Source: Lindgomyces ingoldianus
Taxonomy: Eukaryota; Ascomycota; Dothideomycetes; Pleosporales; Lindgomycetaceae
NCBI RefSeq assembly: GCF_010093535.1
Contig: NW_022985171.1
Coordinates: forward strand, 201,779-265,778
DNA length: 64,000 nucleotides
Reading direction: 5' to 3'
Shown here in pieces: positions 1-13,353 of this stretch. The notes under the pieces are model-generated. The model saw only the letters and a program-made list of their open reading frames with translations, was not told where the DNA came from and made no database searches. The position numbers and the translations under genes were made by a program. The number at the start of each line of letters is the position of its first letter. The stretch's first letter is position 1.

Positions 1-454
1 TATAAGAACCTACAGAAGCCTTGTAAGAGAACTCTGCAGTAACCTAATTCTACACCTAATACCTATCTAAACTAAACCTGTACTCTAATAAAGACAACCT
101 AATGCTAGAACTACTAATGTAAAGAATTCCCTTCCTAATAAGAAGGGGGGTACTGTCACAGTATCCTCCCTAGATCCCAGACATAACTGTATTAGACGTG
201 TACTAGAGTATTATTAGTGCACGTCTAACACAAACACAACACAACATAGACATAAACTTAAGTATAAACTGCCTTAACACTAACTAAACCTAGAACAGGC
301 TTAATTTATACCTAAAGCGCTTAGACTTCTAAGCTAAGTATTTAATTACTAATTTCCTTCTAAACTTTCCTGTTCCTCACACAACGTCTTGTACCTACTA
401 TAATACCTCACGTAGTAATTGAACTAGACCTCCGCGAAGCTCTATAACCTTACT
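1..454. other. AT-rich RIP-like DNA, no gene
   Basis: Very AT-rich sequence with stops in all frames and dense TA-containing words. I see no coding capacity and no recognisable repeat boundary. It lies outside the copia LTR fragment that follows and probably belongs to the same decayed transposon block. Confidence 0.5.
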
Positions 455-694
455 CGTGCATAATCGTGACAATCACATATCTATGTTATATAATGCTTAT
501 GCGTAAACCTCTGTGCGTAAACATCTAAATATCCCTCTTTTCCTTTGTATAGAGAAAAGATAAGAGTAATAGAACTAAAAACATATTGCTTTTACCTTAC
601 CTACCTTGTACACTGTGCACACTGTACACTACTCTTACTCTTGCTACTTAAGTGCTTATACTATAAGCAGCTAGCTGTTAGAGCCTATTTAACA
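455..694 (+). mobile_element. Fragment of a solo copia LTR, opposite orientation to the 4330-10816 element
   Basis: This stretch is the reverse complement of most of the 280-base LTR found at 4330-4609 and 10537-10816, including the blocks around CCTCTGTGCGTAAACATC and GTACACTGTGCACACTGTAC. Its right end GCCTATTTAACA matches the LTR terminus; its other end has diverged or is cut off near 455. The small reading frame crossing it (545-805) is not a gene. Confidence 0.75.
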
Positions 695-3600
695 TCTTTT
701 TTTATTTTTTTTAAAAAGGGTAAACTTTTTAGTTTCTTCTTTTTTTCTATTAAAGTAATTAGGTCTTTAGCTAAGAGCATTAGCCTACTAGTTCTATGCT
801 CCTAAAACATACTTAATAATGCAGTTAAACTAGGCAAGTTCTATTACTTATTATATGTGCATTAGTAAAAGTTTCTTTATAGTTAAAAATATAACTAAGT
901 TTACATAGTCTATTATAATGTTAAAGCATTTTCTAACTCTATGTAGTTCTGTTGCCTATATTTATACTATATTTAAAATTATCTTTAGCTTTTTATTAAG
1001 TATACTGTAGTCTACTTTAGCTTCTAAGAACCTAGCTAAGTAGTATGCTACTAAGTGCTATTTCTTATTTTCCTAATTTTAGTAGAGTGCTGCGCCGCTT
1101 GCTCTTAATAACGCATTTATGTAGATGTTTATGTCTAGCCTTAAGTTATACATTTATAGTACTAGTTTAATAGTTACAGCATTCTTTAATGCTTTAAAGG
1201 CGTTATTTATTTATAGAGTCTAAGTAAACTTTACAACTACTTATTTCTTCCTAGTTATATTAGTTAATAGTAGGGTAATCTTTAAGTAGTTCTTTATTAT
1301 TTGTCTAATATATCTAAAAAGTTTAAGAAATCTTTTAATTTTCTTAATAGTTATAGGTTCTAGCTATTTTAAGACCTTCTATATCTTAGCTAGGTTAATT
1401 TTAATTTTATTACTATTAATTATAAATTCTTAATACTCTATCTTAGTAACATAGAATTTATATTTAAATAGCTGTAGATAAAGGCTATATTTTTATAGCT
1501 TTTCTAAGACTTTTTGCACCTTCTGTACATAGTCCTCTAGGCTGTCCTTTATATAGATAAGGACGTCATCTAAATACACTAATATAAAGACATTAAGGTA
1601 TAGATTTAAGGCTGTGTTAATAATTCTTTAGAATGTTGCTAGAGTGTTTATTAAGCTAAACAGCATTACTAGCAGCTTATATAGTCCTTATAAAGTCTAG
1701 AAGGCTGTAAGCTATTTATTTCTTTTTCTTATCTATATTTTATTAAATCTATCCTGTACATTAAACTTTATAAAGTATAGGGTTTCTTTTAATTAGTTTA
1801 TAATATTTTATATAATTAGAAGAGAAAACTAGTCTTAAATTATGTTATTATTTAAAGTTTAATAATCTTAATAAACTTAGATTTTTCTTTCTTTCTTTTT
1901 TACAAAAACTACTGCTAAGGTAATTAGGCTATAGCTTTTTTAAATATAGCCTTATACTAGCATCTAATTAACATATTCCTGTAAGGCTTTTTTTTTATAC
2001 TTTTGTTAAGAGACAGAGCTTATGTGTTTTTAGGTTAGAATTCTTTATTAGGTTTATAGCATAATTCTAAGGTTAGTGTGTAGGCAATTCTTCTAAGTCT
2101 TTAGGTGTCTTAAACATGTCTCTATAGTCCTTGTATTCTATAGAGATGTTATACTCTTTCTATATCTTATAAATGCTAATCTATTTAATATCTTTATTAG
2201 TTTTAAGTTTTTTATAGAAAACCTTCTTTAGTTTTTTTTTTATTACTTTTATTACTTTAGCTTTTAGCTCTTAGCATAAGAACTTCTAAAGTTTTTGTTT
2301 CTTAAGGTAGTAGCTACTACCTTACTTTACCTATTTATAGTCTAGGTATAAGTTATTATAGTATACTAACTAAGTTATGTGTGTATAGTTCTTAGAACCT
2401 TTAATAGTTATTATTTTCTAGTTAATAGCAAAGTTATGTTTTTTAAGCTAGTTATAGCCTAGAATTATGTTATACTTATTTTTTAATAAAAGTATACTTA
2501 TAGACCTTTAGTTCTTAGTGTTTAGTGTTATAAAGTTTTTATTATACATTTCTAAGTTAATTTATCCTCTACTATATTCTAGTAAAAAAGTGTTAGTAAG
2601 GGTTACCTTAAACAGGTCTTTTTTAATCTAGAATAAGATGTTATGCTTATGTACTTAATTTTTATTAATTATAGTAAAGGTATATCTGCTGTTAATAAGA
2701 ACTAACTCTATCTGTTCTTTGAACATAAAAGTTGTAGTTAAGCTATATTCTATCTCTTATCTTACTACAACTAAGGCTAACATGTTATAGAGCACTTTTT
2801 TATTTTTTAGGGGGTAAATATTTATATTCTAAAAGTTGTTAAATTTTTTTTTCTTTCTTTATATATTTAGTGTTCTCTGTTATAGCAGTTAGCTGCGTTA
2901 CACTTATAATCTTCTACTAAGTAGTGTAACATTAGGTAATCTTTTTTTATGTAGCTTTTTATTAGAAATAGTAGAACCTACAGTTATTTTTTATTATTAT
3001 AGTTAAGCTACTTCTTTTGCTTATAAGGTAGAGCTATTTAGTAAGTGTAATAGTTTATAGTTTTGTAGGCTAAAGCTATTTCTTACTATAGGCATTTATT
3101 ATAGTTCCTTTTCTATGTAGGCTACTATCTTGTTTAGTGTTTATTGTTCTAGTATCTTGTGCAATATTATTATGTACACTAGTACTAGGGGTATAGACAG
3201 TTGTTAGGTCTATAAAAGGTGTTAAGAGGGCTCTTTTAAGTCTACTAAGAATATTTTTATGTTTATACTACCTGTACAGAATGTTCTTTCTACTAGTAAT
3301 TGTCTGTGCTATGAGAGGCGCTTTTATAGAGCATACACTAGCTGTAGTTCTGTTGCATAGTAAGGGCCTTTCTGCTAATTGCTAGGCCTAGAAGCAGTGT
3401 CTTAGGTTTTCTAAAGTCTAGTTTAGGGACTTTAAACCTAGTAAGTCTTTCTAGTCCTTCTAGTTTTTAGTTATAAATTTTAGTAAAAAACTACTATTAT
3501 TCTTTTTTATTTATAATGTTGTGCTTTACTTTAGCTATGTGTTATACTATGTTAAACATAAGATAGTTATTGCTAATACTTATTTAGTAAAGCGTAACTA

Positions 3601-4329
3601 CGCATTTATTAGAGTAGTTATGTTGTTAACTGCATTTTTAGCATAGATATTTCTAAAACTTTCTAGAAAGCTCTCTTACTAAAGTGCTAAAGGTTTAGTT
3701 ATAAAGAGAGAACTATTTTTCTTCTTTTTTAATATTTACTATGTATTCTTAGATCTAAGTCTTCTTTTTATATTCTTTAAAAATTATAAGGTTTTATAAC
3801 ACTTAATTAAAGCTACTAAAGTCTTTAATAACTACTTTTTAATATGCTTTAAAGTAGTTTTTTAAAGAATAGTTTTCTTTATATTACTAGTAAAGTCTAG
3901 TATTTAATCTTTTTAACATTTCTTTATCTGTAAGGCTATATTTAGCAGTAATAGCTTTTATTATTATAGTAGTATTTTTATCCTCCTCTTTTTAGAAGTC
4001 TAGGTAATTTTAGCAGAAATGTTCTACTTTTTTATAGTTTAGGTAGGCCTTATTTTCTAGCTACTTCTATTACTCCTTAGTTAAAGGCAGCTTATTATGT
4101 CTAGAGGCTTAGCTTTTTTTAAAAAGAGGCTTTATATATGTTTTATATAACTAAGGTCTATTAGTTTTTTATTATAATAAGAGGCTTTTCTTTTCTTAGA
4201 AATAAACTTAGGTTTCTAGAGAGCTTCTCTATACTACTTTTCTCTTTTACATTCTTTATGCCTATTATTATAGAGTGTTGCTTTTATAATAAAATTTTTA
4301 AAAGTAGTTAGCTTTTTATTATGCGTAAA
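695..4329 (-). mobile_element. RIP-decayed Ty3/gypsy relic (copy A, pol side)
   Basis: Minus-strand relic of a gypsy retrotransposon. Near 1560-1590 the reverse complement still reads as the reverse transcriptase box LVYLDDV. About 2460-4329 is collinear with a second copy at 13742-15945. The element is interrupted exactly at 4329 by the copia element: its sequence resumes at 10822, and the joined halves match the uninterrupted copy at 15930-15980. Integrase is not recognisable to the left of RT, so that end is truncated or decayed. Stops occur throughout and no functional product is expected. Confidence 0.7.
4325..4329. repeat. Target site duplication GTAAA (left)
   Basis: GTAAA directly precedes the left LTR, and the same five bases directly follow the right LTR at 10817-10821. 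This is the 5-base duplication expected of LTR retrotransposon integration. Confidence 0.9.
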
Positions 4330-4609
4330 TGTTGAATGGGCTCCGACAGCTAGCTGCTTATAGTATGAGCACTTAAGTAGCAAGAGTAAGAGTGGTGTAC
4401 AGTGTGCACAGCGTACAAGGTAGGTAAGGTAAGGGTAACATGTTTCTAGTTTTATTACTCTTATCTTTCCTCTGTACAGAGGAAAAAGGGGATATTTAGA
4501 TGTTTACGCACAGAGGTTCACGCACAAGCATTATGTGACATAGATACGTAATCCTGCTTATGCGCAATTGTTTGTATCTAGGCTGCAACGCTGCTGCTGC
4601 GTATAGACA
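4330..4609 (-). repeat. 3' LTR of the copia element
   Basis: 280 bases, TGTT...GACA on the plus strand, and the same length as its partner. It carries more C-to-T and G-to-A changes than the other LTR; for example TGCGCAATTGTTTGTATCTA stands where the partner has CGCGATCGTTCGTATCCA. Confidence 0.88.
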
Positions 4610-7104
4610 CTAGCAACTTTTCTTTTTATCTAAAGAGTTACCTTCTGTACGTGTTACCTCTCTTCTGTCTGTGTAGGTCTATCTAATTATGTTCTGCCTT
4701 TACTCTACCCTATTTATTAGGACTTGCCTTAGTAATACTGTGCATTAAAATAAGCTAGTTATGCTATGTAAATAGCTTTTCTTTTCTTTATCCTTTACTT
4801 TTTAAGCTCTACTATATAATTCTCTAGCTTTTTTTTTTTTATATAGTGCTAACAGTAACAGATCCTTATAATAAGAAAAATAAGTGTGTATAATATAAAA
4901 AAAACAAAACAAAAAGAAATAGGCCTTATATAAAAGCGTTGTTAGTCTAGTTAGTCTAAGGCATCTTTGCGCACAGGATCTAGCTAGTCTACAGATGCTT
5001 CTATCTAGACAGAGAGGCAGTTAGTTAAGACTAATAATTAAAGAGCCTAGTTTAGTGTTTTCTTTATACATGCATTTACTAAGTTGTTTTTACTATTAAT
5101 TTACTTTATCTTAGTAATTTCCCTTTTTTTATATAATTTATAAAGTAATATAATATTAATTATAAGTTACTTTTTACTAGTAGTGCTTAGCTTAATAAAG
5201 TAATTATATAAAAACCTTAAATCTATGCAGATTACTACTAGAATTAGTAGTAGTTTAAGTGTTTATATAATTTACTATAAAGTTATACTAAAGGTAATTA
5301 CATTATTAAACTTTCTAACTATTCTATATAGTTTACTAGTAAGGACACTCTTAGTTACTCTTTTACACTTAGTAGAATTCTAGTGTATAATGTTACTTAG
5401 TATTTTAAAGTAGTTACTTTACTTTATATAGTTCTTATTACTTAATATAATTAAAAATCCTAGCTATAAGCTAAGGTCTTTATTGTTAGTAAATAATTTA
5501 TTTATAAAAATAAACAGCTTTATATAATTAAGCTATAATAGTAGAAAGGTAAGACTACACTTACTATTATCTATCTACTATTAGATTTATGCGTTAAGTA
5601 TGTTAATGTTATTATGCAAAGGGTCTATAGTTTATGTAGTAATAGACAAGTTAAATGCTGCCTCTAGTTAACACATAAATGTAATGTATACCCCTCTTAC
5701 ACATTACTTAATATATTATTATGCAGCATCTTTATTTTTTAAGTTAATTATATAAAAGTAGCTTACTTATCTTTTCTAAGTAAAGACTACTATGTTATAC
5801 GTAAGCTTAATTCTTCTACTGTTAAACTTAATAAGCTGCTTTTTTACTAAGATAGTTTTACCTTTTATATAGAACTTTACTTTCTACAGTTTCTTTTTTT
5901 CTTTTTATGTAAAATCCTTTATTATAATGCTTAAAGTGTTATTTATCTATAAGCTAGTAATACTAAAAGTGTGCTCTCCTTTATTAGTAATTAAAAAGTA
6001 AGAGTTATATAAAGAGATGTGCATGCGCAGCTTTTTTTTATAGTAGTTATAGTATGTTTTAAACTAATACAGTCCTAATTTAGCAGCTCTATATAAGAGT
6101 TGTACAACCTAGAGTATTATATTTAGTAGAAAGCTCTAGTGTATCTTCTTTAGTAGCTTTATGTACAGCGTGCGTATAAGCTTATCTATTAATTAGATGT
6201 ATACTTATATAATATTATATAGTTTAAAATGCATTTTATATGTAGCTCTTAGGCTTACTTTTATAGCTAAAAGTAGTCTCTAGCTTATTCTCTAAATAGT
6301 TAGTAACTAAGTAAGAATTTCTCCCTTTTTTTTATCTAAGTAGCTAGCAAACACTAGGTAGGATTTCTTATATAGTTAAGTTATTTTACTTTTTACTTTT
6401 TATATAAGGCAGAGGTTAAAAATCTAACTTTTATGCCTTATTAAGTTATACACTATAACTTTAAAAGTGCTGTTAGTAATTAAGGTGTCTATCTCTATGC
6501 AGTCTAATTCCTTAAATAGTTTTTTAAGTGTAGTAATTATACTGTCTATATAAAGCTTAATAGATAAGGCCTAATTATCCTTTTTCTTCTAGGTTAAAAA
6601 TACCTAGTCTAGACTTTATGTAGGTTTTTTTTACCTTTTACTTCTTCTAGTATCTATATCTTCCTTTTACACTAGTGCAGCATTGCTATTCTAAGAGGCT
6701 TAGTCTGTAGTAGGCTCTAGTTTTACCTTTATAACATTTTTATAAAGCTGTTTTCTTTTCCTCTTCTTTAGGGGATTCTTTTATATAAAGATTAGTTTAT
6801 CTAGGTTATCTGTTGTAAGTAAGTTATCTTTCTTCTTTTCTCTATAGTATAGTTTAACCTGTGTATATTAGAGCTTTAGTAGGCTATTTTTTCTTTTAAT
6901 AATAATGTCTTTTCTTTTAATGCTCTTAATCTTATATAAGCTAGTCTAGCCTTTCTTCTCTCTCTATACTATAATCTTTAAGCTAAGAGGGAGGTTAAGA
7001 ACTTTATGTGTTATAAAGCTATTATAAGTATTAATTATATAATTAATGTTTACTTTTATATAGTTCTTTTAAAGTATCTTTATTACCTTTTATATAGCGC
7101 TTGC

Positions 7105-7287
7105 TTATGTAATAATGTCTAGTAATAGCAAAGAGTTTAGGTTAATTCTTAGGTATGCTTTAAAGACTAGCAGCGTAGGTACTAGACTGTGTAGGCTAGC
7201 TGTGTTGTTTAGAGCCTTAACTGCTATCTGCAGGATAGCCTTATTATCTGTACAGTCACCTAGCTTAGTCTTTAGAATGTTAAACAC
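7105..7287 (-). pseudogene. Copia integrase C-terminal fragment
   Basis: A 60-codon open stretch inside the copia element. The translated motif IAVKALNNTASLHSLVPTLL followed by VFKAYLRI matches the conserved region just after the integrase core in fungal copia polyproteins (AVKAVNDTAGPDGLVPTLLVFGAYPRM in typical members, as I recall). It is a chance survivor between RIP stops and not a free-standing gene. Confidence 0.75.
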
Positions 7288-10030
7288 TTATTAGAGAGGT
7301 GCGTGCGCGCACTTAACCTTTCTAACTGCCTAATGTGCTTCTACAGGCATCTGCCTATATGTAGCTCTTATAATTTTTGCATAAGCTTAAAAATTCTCTA
7401 AAGCAAAGTTTATACTAAAGTTATGCATAATGTAGTCTAGAGGTCCTTAATAGGTGTTAATCTAGCATTTACACAGTGCATCTTAGGTATCTTATGTAGA
7501 CATAGATTTTAGGAATGTAGCAGCCTAAAATAATATATCTATATTAATAACATATAAGACATCCCTATTATTAATTTACATAACATTAATAATAACTTTA
7601 TAGTTAAAGTAGGTGTTATTTTTAATTATAAACTTAAATCTTTATAAGGCCTAGTTATATAATTAGCAGAAGTAGTAGAACTTCTTAATCTCTTCTAGCA
7701 CTGCAGCATTAACATTATAGCTAGCGCTAGTTAGCATCTTCTAGAGTCTCTTTATGCAGGGGTGTCTAAATTAGCAGTAGAGGCAGTAGAGTTCTAATTT
7801 AGTAAAAAAAGACATAAATTCTTTCTTACTAATATTAAAAAAAAGTGTTTTTATTTTTATATAATAAGTACAGTAGTTTTGTCTTTACATATAATAACAT
7901 TTAAAATGTTGTTAAAGTATGCCCTAAGTTAGTTAGCATCTGCTAGTAATAGCAGAAATAGTGTTAAAGTCTCTAAAATGTAGTATGTAACTAGACTAAT
8001 TAGGTTCTAGATTTATATAGTACTAATTAATCTTTTTAGTGTCTAGCTTTTAAAGCTAATATCTGTTTAGCTAAGTGTCTAATTAATTTTTATACATAGG
8101 TTTTCTTATATGTACGCCTTAAGTTAAGACTTACTAATAGTAGAGATTTTTACTGCGCCTATATTCTATAGTTTACCTTAGTATACTGTACAGTATTAGT
8201 TATTAAGGATAAACTGCTTAGCATATTTCTTAGGTTTAATGCTGTAGATGTCCTCTCCTGTTGCACAGTGTAAATAGGCAGTAGAGGTAAAGTAGTTAAT
8301 AGCTTTCTTAGCATTTTTACTCTTTTATTTTATTTTCTTTATATTATGCAAATTATTTTTTTCCTTAAGGTAACCTTTAAAGTCTTAGATGTACAAGGTA
8401 ATAGCTTTATATAATAGGGTTTTATTATAGAAATCTTTATATAAGGCAATGTACTAGTTCTTTGCTTATGTATAGTTATTATAAGGGTAGTTTAATAACT
8501 AACATCCTTTCTTATAGCAGATAAAGCACTTCTTTGTCTGCGTGCAGTTGTCTCTAGATTGTAGCCTAAACCTAGATAGAGATCTTCTATGTTGTCCTTT
8601 TCTGCGCAGAGGGAGGCTTTCTTTTTATTATGCAGAGTTATATTAGCAGTCTATGTAGTATGCATTAGGCAGTTCCTAGAGGTATTAGTTTACCCTTTAG
8701 TCTATAGTAACTTAGAGTAATGCCTGTAGGTTACTAAATAAGGCTTTACATAAGGGCTTAATAGTAAACATAGCATGTTCTAGTTCTAGTTGTCCTTAAC
8801 AGGCTTATACAACAGCAGTGTGCAGTAGAACATCCCTTTAAAATTTTGTTTCTAGTGCCTTTTATATAAGCATAAGCTTGTTAATTATTATTTTAAGGAC
8901 TTTATGTAAACTTTTGTTAAAGTTCTTTTATTAGCATTATGTAAAAGTTATTGTTGTCTAGTCTATCTAGTACTAGCTATAGTTTACATTAGTGTTAAAG
9001 TAACTACTTAAAGTGTTATATAAATGCTTCTAGTTATGTCTAGGGCCTATGTTGTGCATATAGTACATATTTGCCTAACCTTCTAAGATATCTAGAAAGA
9101 TGTCTGTGTACTAAGTTTTCTAGATATCTAGCTATTAACATAGATTAATAAAAATTCTTGTTTTATTTATAAAAATGTTATATAGTTAACCTATGTAGTT
9201 ATTATCCTTTTTTTATGCCTTTTAGAATTATATAATCTTATCTGCTAAGAGTTTTTCTTTAGTAGTTTCCCTCTAGGGTGAAAGTTTATACAGGCTGTAA
9301 TATAGTATAAATTGTGCAGGTGGTATTAGTGGTGCATACACTACTGCAGGCGGTAGTGTGTACGATTAAGGGTGTGGAGCAGGCGTTGGGTAGGGTGGCA
9401 TGTATTGTTTGTACAGTAATTAGTGTAGTGCTAGCTAAGGTATAGAAGCAGGTAATGCTAGTACGTTTAGTGTTAATAGCAGTATTATGTTTAGTCTGCT
9501 TCTGTGCAGAGCCTTATATAGTAATAAAGGTTACATATAAAGCCTTTTTAGTATAATTGCCTTCTCTTGTGCTATATTGTACAGCTTCTAGGCTTAGGTA
9601 CCTTTAGTGCCTAGCTATAGTGTAATTCCTTTGTCCTCTAGCACTTATATAAGCTCCCTTTTAAACGCATAGCTAAGTGCTAAGAAGTCTTATAGTGTCT
9701 ATCCTTTAAAATCCTCTATGTACGCACTTAAAAGAGTAGCGCCCTTTTAAGTTATTATGCATAGATTAGTAATTACACAACTTATGTATAATTAAGTCTA
9801 TAGGCTTATTAAAGCCTCTAATATGTTAATCTTATTATTCTAGTACTCTAGGCTAGTCTTGTTTTATAGTGTTGCCTCTAATATCCCTATGTCCTTTGCA
9901 AGTTATTTATATAATAGAAATTATTCTTTATTTTTCTTATTATTACATAGAGTTGTTAGTTGCTAGTAGAATTTTATTATAATAGTATAGTTAATTGCTT
10001 TTCTAGTAAATTGCGCAGGTACTGCTGTTA

Positions 10031-10378
10031 TCTAGCTGCTAGGTTGTGCAGCTTTAATAGCTTTAGTGTGCGCCTTACACTATCTCCTTCTTACTTTGTA
10101 TAGTAGCAGAGCTTGCTGTATAATGTAAAAGATTAATGTGCTATTGTCTAGCTGCTAGGTTGTGCAGCTTTAGTAGCTTTAGTGTGCGTCTTGCACTATC
10201 TCCTCTTTACTTTGTACAGTAGCAGAGCTTGCTGTACAATGCAAAGGATTAATGTGCTATTGTCTAGCTGCTAGGTTGTGCAGCTTTAGTAGCTTTAGTG
10301 TGCATCTTACACTATCTCCTTCTTACTCTGTATAGTAGCAGAGCTTGCTGTATAATATAAAGGATTAATCTGCTATTC
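10031..10378. repeat. Tandem repeat, about 116-base unit, three copies
   Basis: The phrase CTAGCTGCTAGGTTGTGCAG recurs at 10032, 10148 and 10264, each time followed by TTTAGTGTGCG/ATC...CACTATCTCC and a stretch ending GGATTAATGTGCTA. It lies within the copia element between the gag region and the 5' LTR. A second duplication of about 62 bases (CTAAGAGATA...) follows at 10379-10500. Confidence 0.85.
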
Positions 10379-10536
10379 TAAGAGATAGGTAACTAAATAA
10401 AGTACCTTATAAGGTGTAAGTACTCTGCTGTTACTTTTTCTAAGAGATAAGTAACAAAACAAAGTACTTTATAAAGTGTAGGTACTCTATTATTACTCTT
10501 ACTAATTTATAGTTAATTAAATTAACTACTAATTAG

Positions 10537-10816
10537 TGTTAAATAGGCTCTAACAGCTAGCTGCTTATAGTATAAGCACTTAAGTAGTAAGAGTAAGAGT
10601 GGTGTATAGTGTGCACAGCGTATAAGGTAGGTAAAGTAAGGGCAACATGTTTCTAGTTCTATTGCTCTTATCTTTCCTCTGTACAGAGGAAAAGGGGGAT
10701 ATCTAGATGTTCGCGCACAGAGGTTCGCGCACGAGCATCATGTGACATAGATACGTGATCCTGCTCGTGCGCGATCGTTCGTATCCAGGCCGCGACGCTG
10801 CTGCTGCGTACAGACA
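10537..10816 (-). repeat. 5' LTR of the copia element
   Basis: 280 bases, the direct partner of 4330-4609. It keeps a GC-rich end (CGCGATCGTTCGTATCCAGG, then CGCGACGCTGCTGCTGCG), so it has been mutated less than the other LTR. It is followed by the GTAAA duplication at 10817-10821. Confidence 0.9.
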
Positions 10817-10821
10817 GTAAA

Positions 10822-12379
10822 TTTATTTTTTATTATGTCTTTTAACCTATTATAGAACATTTAGTAAAGGGCCTTCTAGTCTGTCTATCTGCAGATAGCT
10901 AGCTACTCTCTAAAGCGTGCAGTGTAGTACTAAGCTATACTTTTTTCTTATTTTAAAGTGTTTAGTTTGTTAGCTGTAATTTTTTTTATTTATCTATAGT
11001 TTTATAAATAGTTAATAAAGCTTCTTTAAAAGTTTCTATACTGCTAAATATTTTCTTAGTTTTAGGGTTTAGTGTAGTACTATTTACTCTAAAGTCTATC
11101 TAATTATCTACATGTAGCTAGAACTAAATTGCAGGGGGTTCTTTTAAATGTAGTCCTATCTAGGATATTATTTTTATATTAGTTTAAAATGCTCCTCTGT
11201 TGTATTACATATAAAGGTAGCATTTAGTAAAAAAAGAGTAGAAGTCTTTAGGCAATTCTTTAAAAAGCTTTAAAAAGACTAGTCTTAAAGTCTTTTTAGC
11301 TATAATGCTTGTCTTTTTAGTTAAGATATTTTAGAGTTTAGCTAGCTTTACTTATAACGCGTGCATCTAGTTTGCAGAGCTTGTAGCTATTTAAAAATTT
11401 AAAGGTGCAAGTTAGTTATTAAATTTAGTTACTTTCTAGTGTAAATTTTATAAAGATTAACTAGTTTATTAATCTTATTACTAATCTATTAGAGTTTTTT
11501 AATGTTGTTCTAGATACTGTTAATCTGTTTTACTAGAACTTTTTTATTAGCTATTAGAACTTCCTGTAATCCTAACAAGGCTACATAGGCTATGTTAGAA
11601 TTAAGGTTATATTTGTAAGGACGGAGCTCTGTACCACTACGCTAATACAACTAAAAAGGTGCGAATAATCAACCAACAGTTGATTATTGCGTACAGAATA
11701 GTATATATACCCGTCGCACGTAAGCACTATCTCGGCCTTACAATATTAAGTAGTTATACTTTTTAGATAAAGTAGTGTTTAATGTTATAATCCTTACTTT
11801 ATAGAAGCACTTAGGTTAATATAGTTCCTAGTAGGGTAGAACAGTAGGTAGGGGCTAACAGTAGGGTGTACAGTCCTACGTAAAGGGTAATAGGCTGATA
11901 GAGCTAGGTAGAGCAACTAGATTATAGTTTGTCTCTATAAAGGCAGTATAGTAGCTAAGTTAAACAGTCCTGTTAGACAGAATTAGAGGTATATATGTTA
12001 CAAGATATACAGATAGTATTGCAGCTCTTTAGAAAGCTAAACACTACTTAGTTTATGTAAAGAATAAACTAAACATTAAACACACCTTCTTAAAAGTTAT
12101 TTAAAGTCTAAACTATATACATGTCTAAGAGTGCTAAGAATAAGTTAGATAAGTTTATGCAAGCTTGCTAAGCACAACTCTATAAACTCTCTTAGACTTG
12201 TTCTAACTTCCTAGCTTGCCTTCTTACTAGATAATACACTCTTCTATAGTCCTAGGCAGCTGTTCCGCTTCCGTGTCTTCCGATTGGTCTGTAAGCAAGC
12301 CCTGCCCCAACCTAGCTAGATTGTAGAGCACTTCGGGTGGAGTTACGTCGGTCCAACTATAGACTGTAACACTAAGATA
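10822..12379 (-). mobile_element. RIP-decayed gypsy relic (copy A, gag side, continuation of 695-4329)
   Basis: This is the other half of the gypsy copy split by the copia insertion. It is collinear with 15945-17390 in copy B, including the GTCTATCTGCAGATAGC block and the GATCTGTTCTA-type 3' part. Near 12227-12350 the minus strand contains an open stretch with TDVTPPEVLYNLARL, equivalent to the end of copy B near 17300; it may be the N-terminal part of gag. A less AT-biased stretch at 11620-11750 (ACCACTACGC..., GGCCTTACA) may be another small LTR remnant. Confidence 0.6.
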
Positions 12380-13353
12380 GACATAATTTATAAAAATTAA
12401 GTTAGGGTTAGAGCTAATATAGAGACCCTCTAGATAGGTTTTAGGCAACCTAAGATAGAACAATTTATAAGAATTATTACACTACCCCCCCCTCTGTAGA
12501 CTAATAGTCCCTATTAGTAGTAGTTATAGTACAAAGTATTGCTGTTATGTCCTTTGCATCCTTAAACTAAAACTAGTCTAATTTAGCTAGGTGTTCTTAC
12601 TAAGTATTCCTTTACACTCTAGCAGTGTCCTCTAAACTAAACGCTATGTGTGCGCGCCTACTCTAATAGTAATCTATAGATGTCTAGCCTGTTAATAATT
12701 AAGACCTTTGTTTATTGCTATCTATGCAGTTATTAATCTTAGGTGTGCGTTTAGTAAGGTGACATTTAGGTATTATTAAAGGTGCCTAAAAGGTCTCTTG
12801 CTATTAGAGTAGCAGAAGTAATTTAAGGCATTATTAGAGGTAATTTAGTAGTTGCCTAGCAGTGTCTTAATAGATTAGCTGCTTAAGCTGTACTTGTAAT
12901 TAAGCATAGATATACTGCTAGAAGTTAGCTTTAAATCAGGTAGGTCTAGCTTTAGGTCCCACAGAGGCAGGTTTAGCTGTTAACAGGGTGGTAGTATAGC
13001 TTAGCTAGAGCGTGTTTAACTCTAAGGTTAGAGGGTAGTTAGTTAGACATTAGCAGTTGTCTCTAATTCTAATAAGTTATTAGTAGTCTTTAAGTTTCTA
13101 CTTTAGCGCCTCTTTGCAACCTTTCTAAAGGTAATCCTAATTACAGGGGATAGGAAGTTTTAAACCTAAAGGCTTTAGTTAACTAAAGGTTAATAAGATC
13201 TAGTTTATAAACTAAATAGTTTAATATAATAGTGTGTAAGTATTATAACCTAAACTAAATTAGACACGTTTTAGGCTTAGACATAGTTAAACAAATAATT
13301 AGTGCAATATTATAATAAGACTGTTACTAGCAAAAGCAAGTTTTCTAATATAA
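12380..13353 (-). mobile_element. 3' LTR end, polypurine tract and 3' interior of another gypsy-like element
   Basis: Begins with the last ~100 bases of the LTR family seen complete at 63057-63366 (ending TTATTACA at about 12480). A C-run then follows, CTACCCCCCCCTCTGTAG, which is a polypurine tract on the minus strand. From there to about 13200 the sequence is collinear with 63367-64000. Two independent copies of the LTR/PPT/interior junction therefore exist in this window. No coding capacity remains. Confidence 0.75.

Larger units (their letters stand above)
4330..10816 (-). mobile_element. Ty1/copia LTR retrotransposon, RIP-degraded but with complete ends
   Basis: A 6487-base element bounded by two 280-base direct LTRs and GTAAA duplications. 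Sense is minus: near 8480-8540 the reverse complement reads as a gag zinc knuckle beginning CFIC, and 7105-7330 reads as the C-terminal part of a fungal copia integrase (for example LVPTLLVFKAYLRI). The polypurine tract GATAAAAAGAAAAG lies just inside the left LTR on the minus strand, as expected for the 3' end. RT and RNase H should lie at about 4700-6900, but they are too mutated for me to place motifs. All frames are broken. Confidence 0.88.

Noticed and set aside
545..805. 86-codon hydrophobic open frame
   Set aside because: It runs across a copia LTR fragment into AT-rich DNA; low-complexity Leu/Phe from TTT/CTT codons explains the length.
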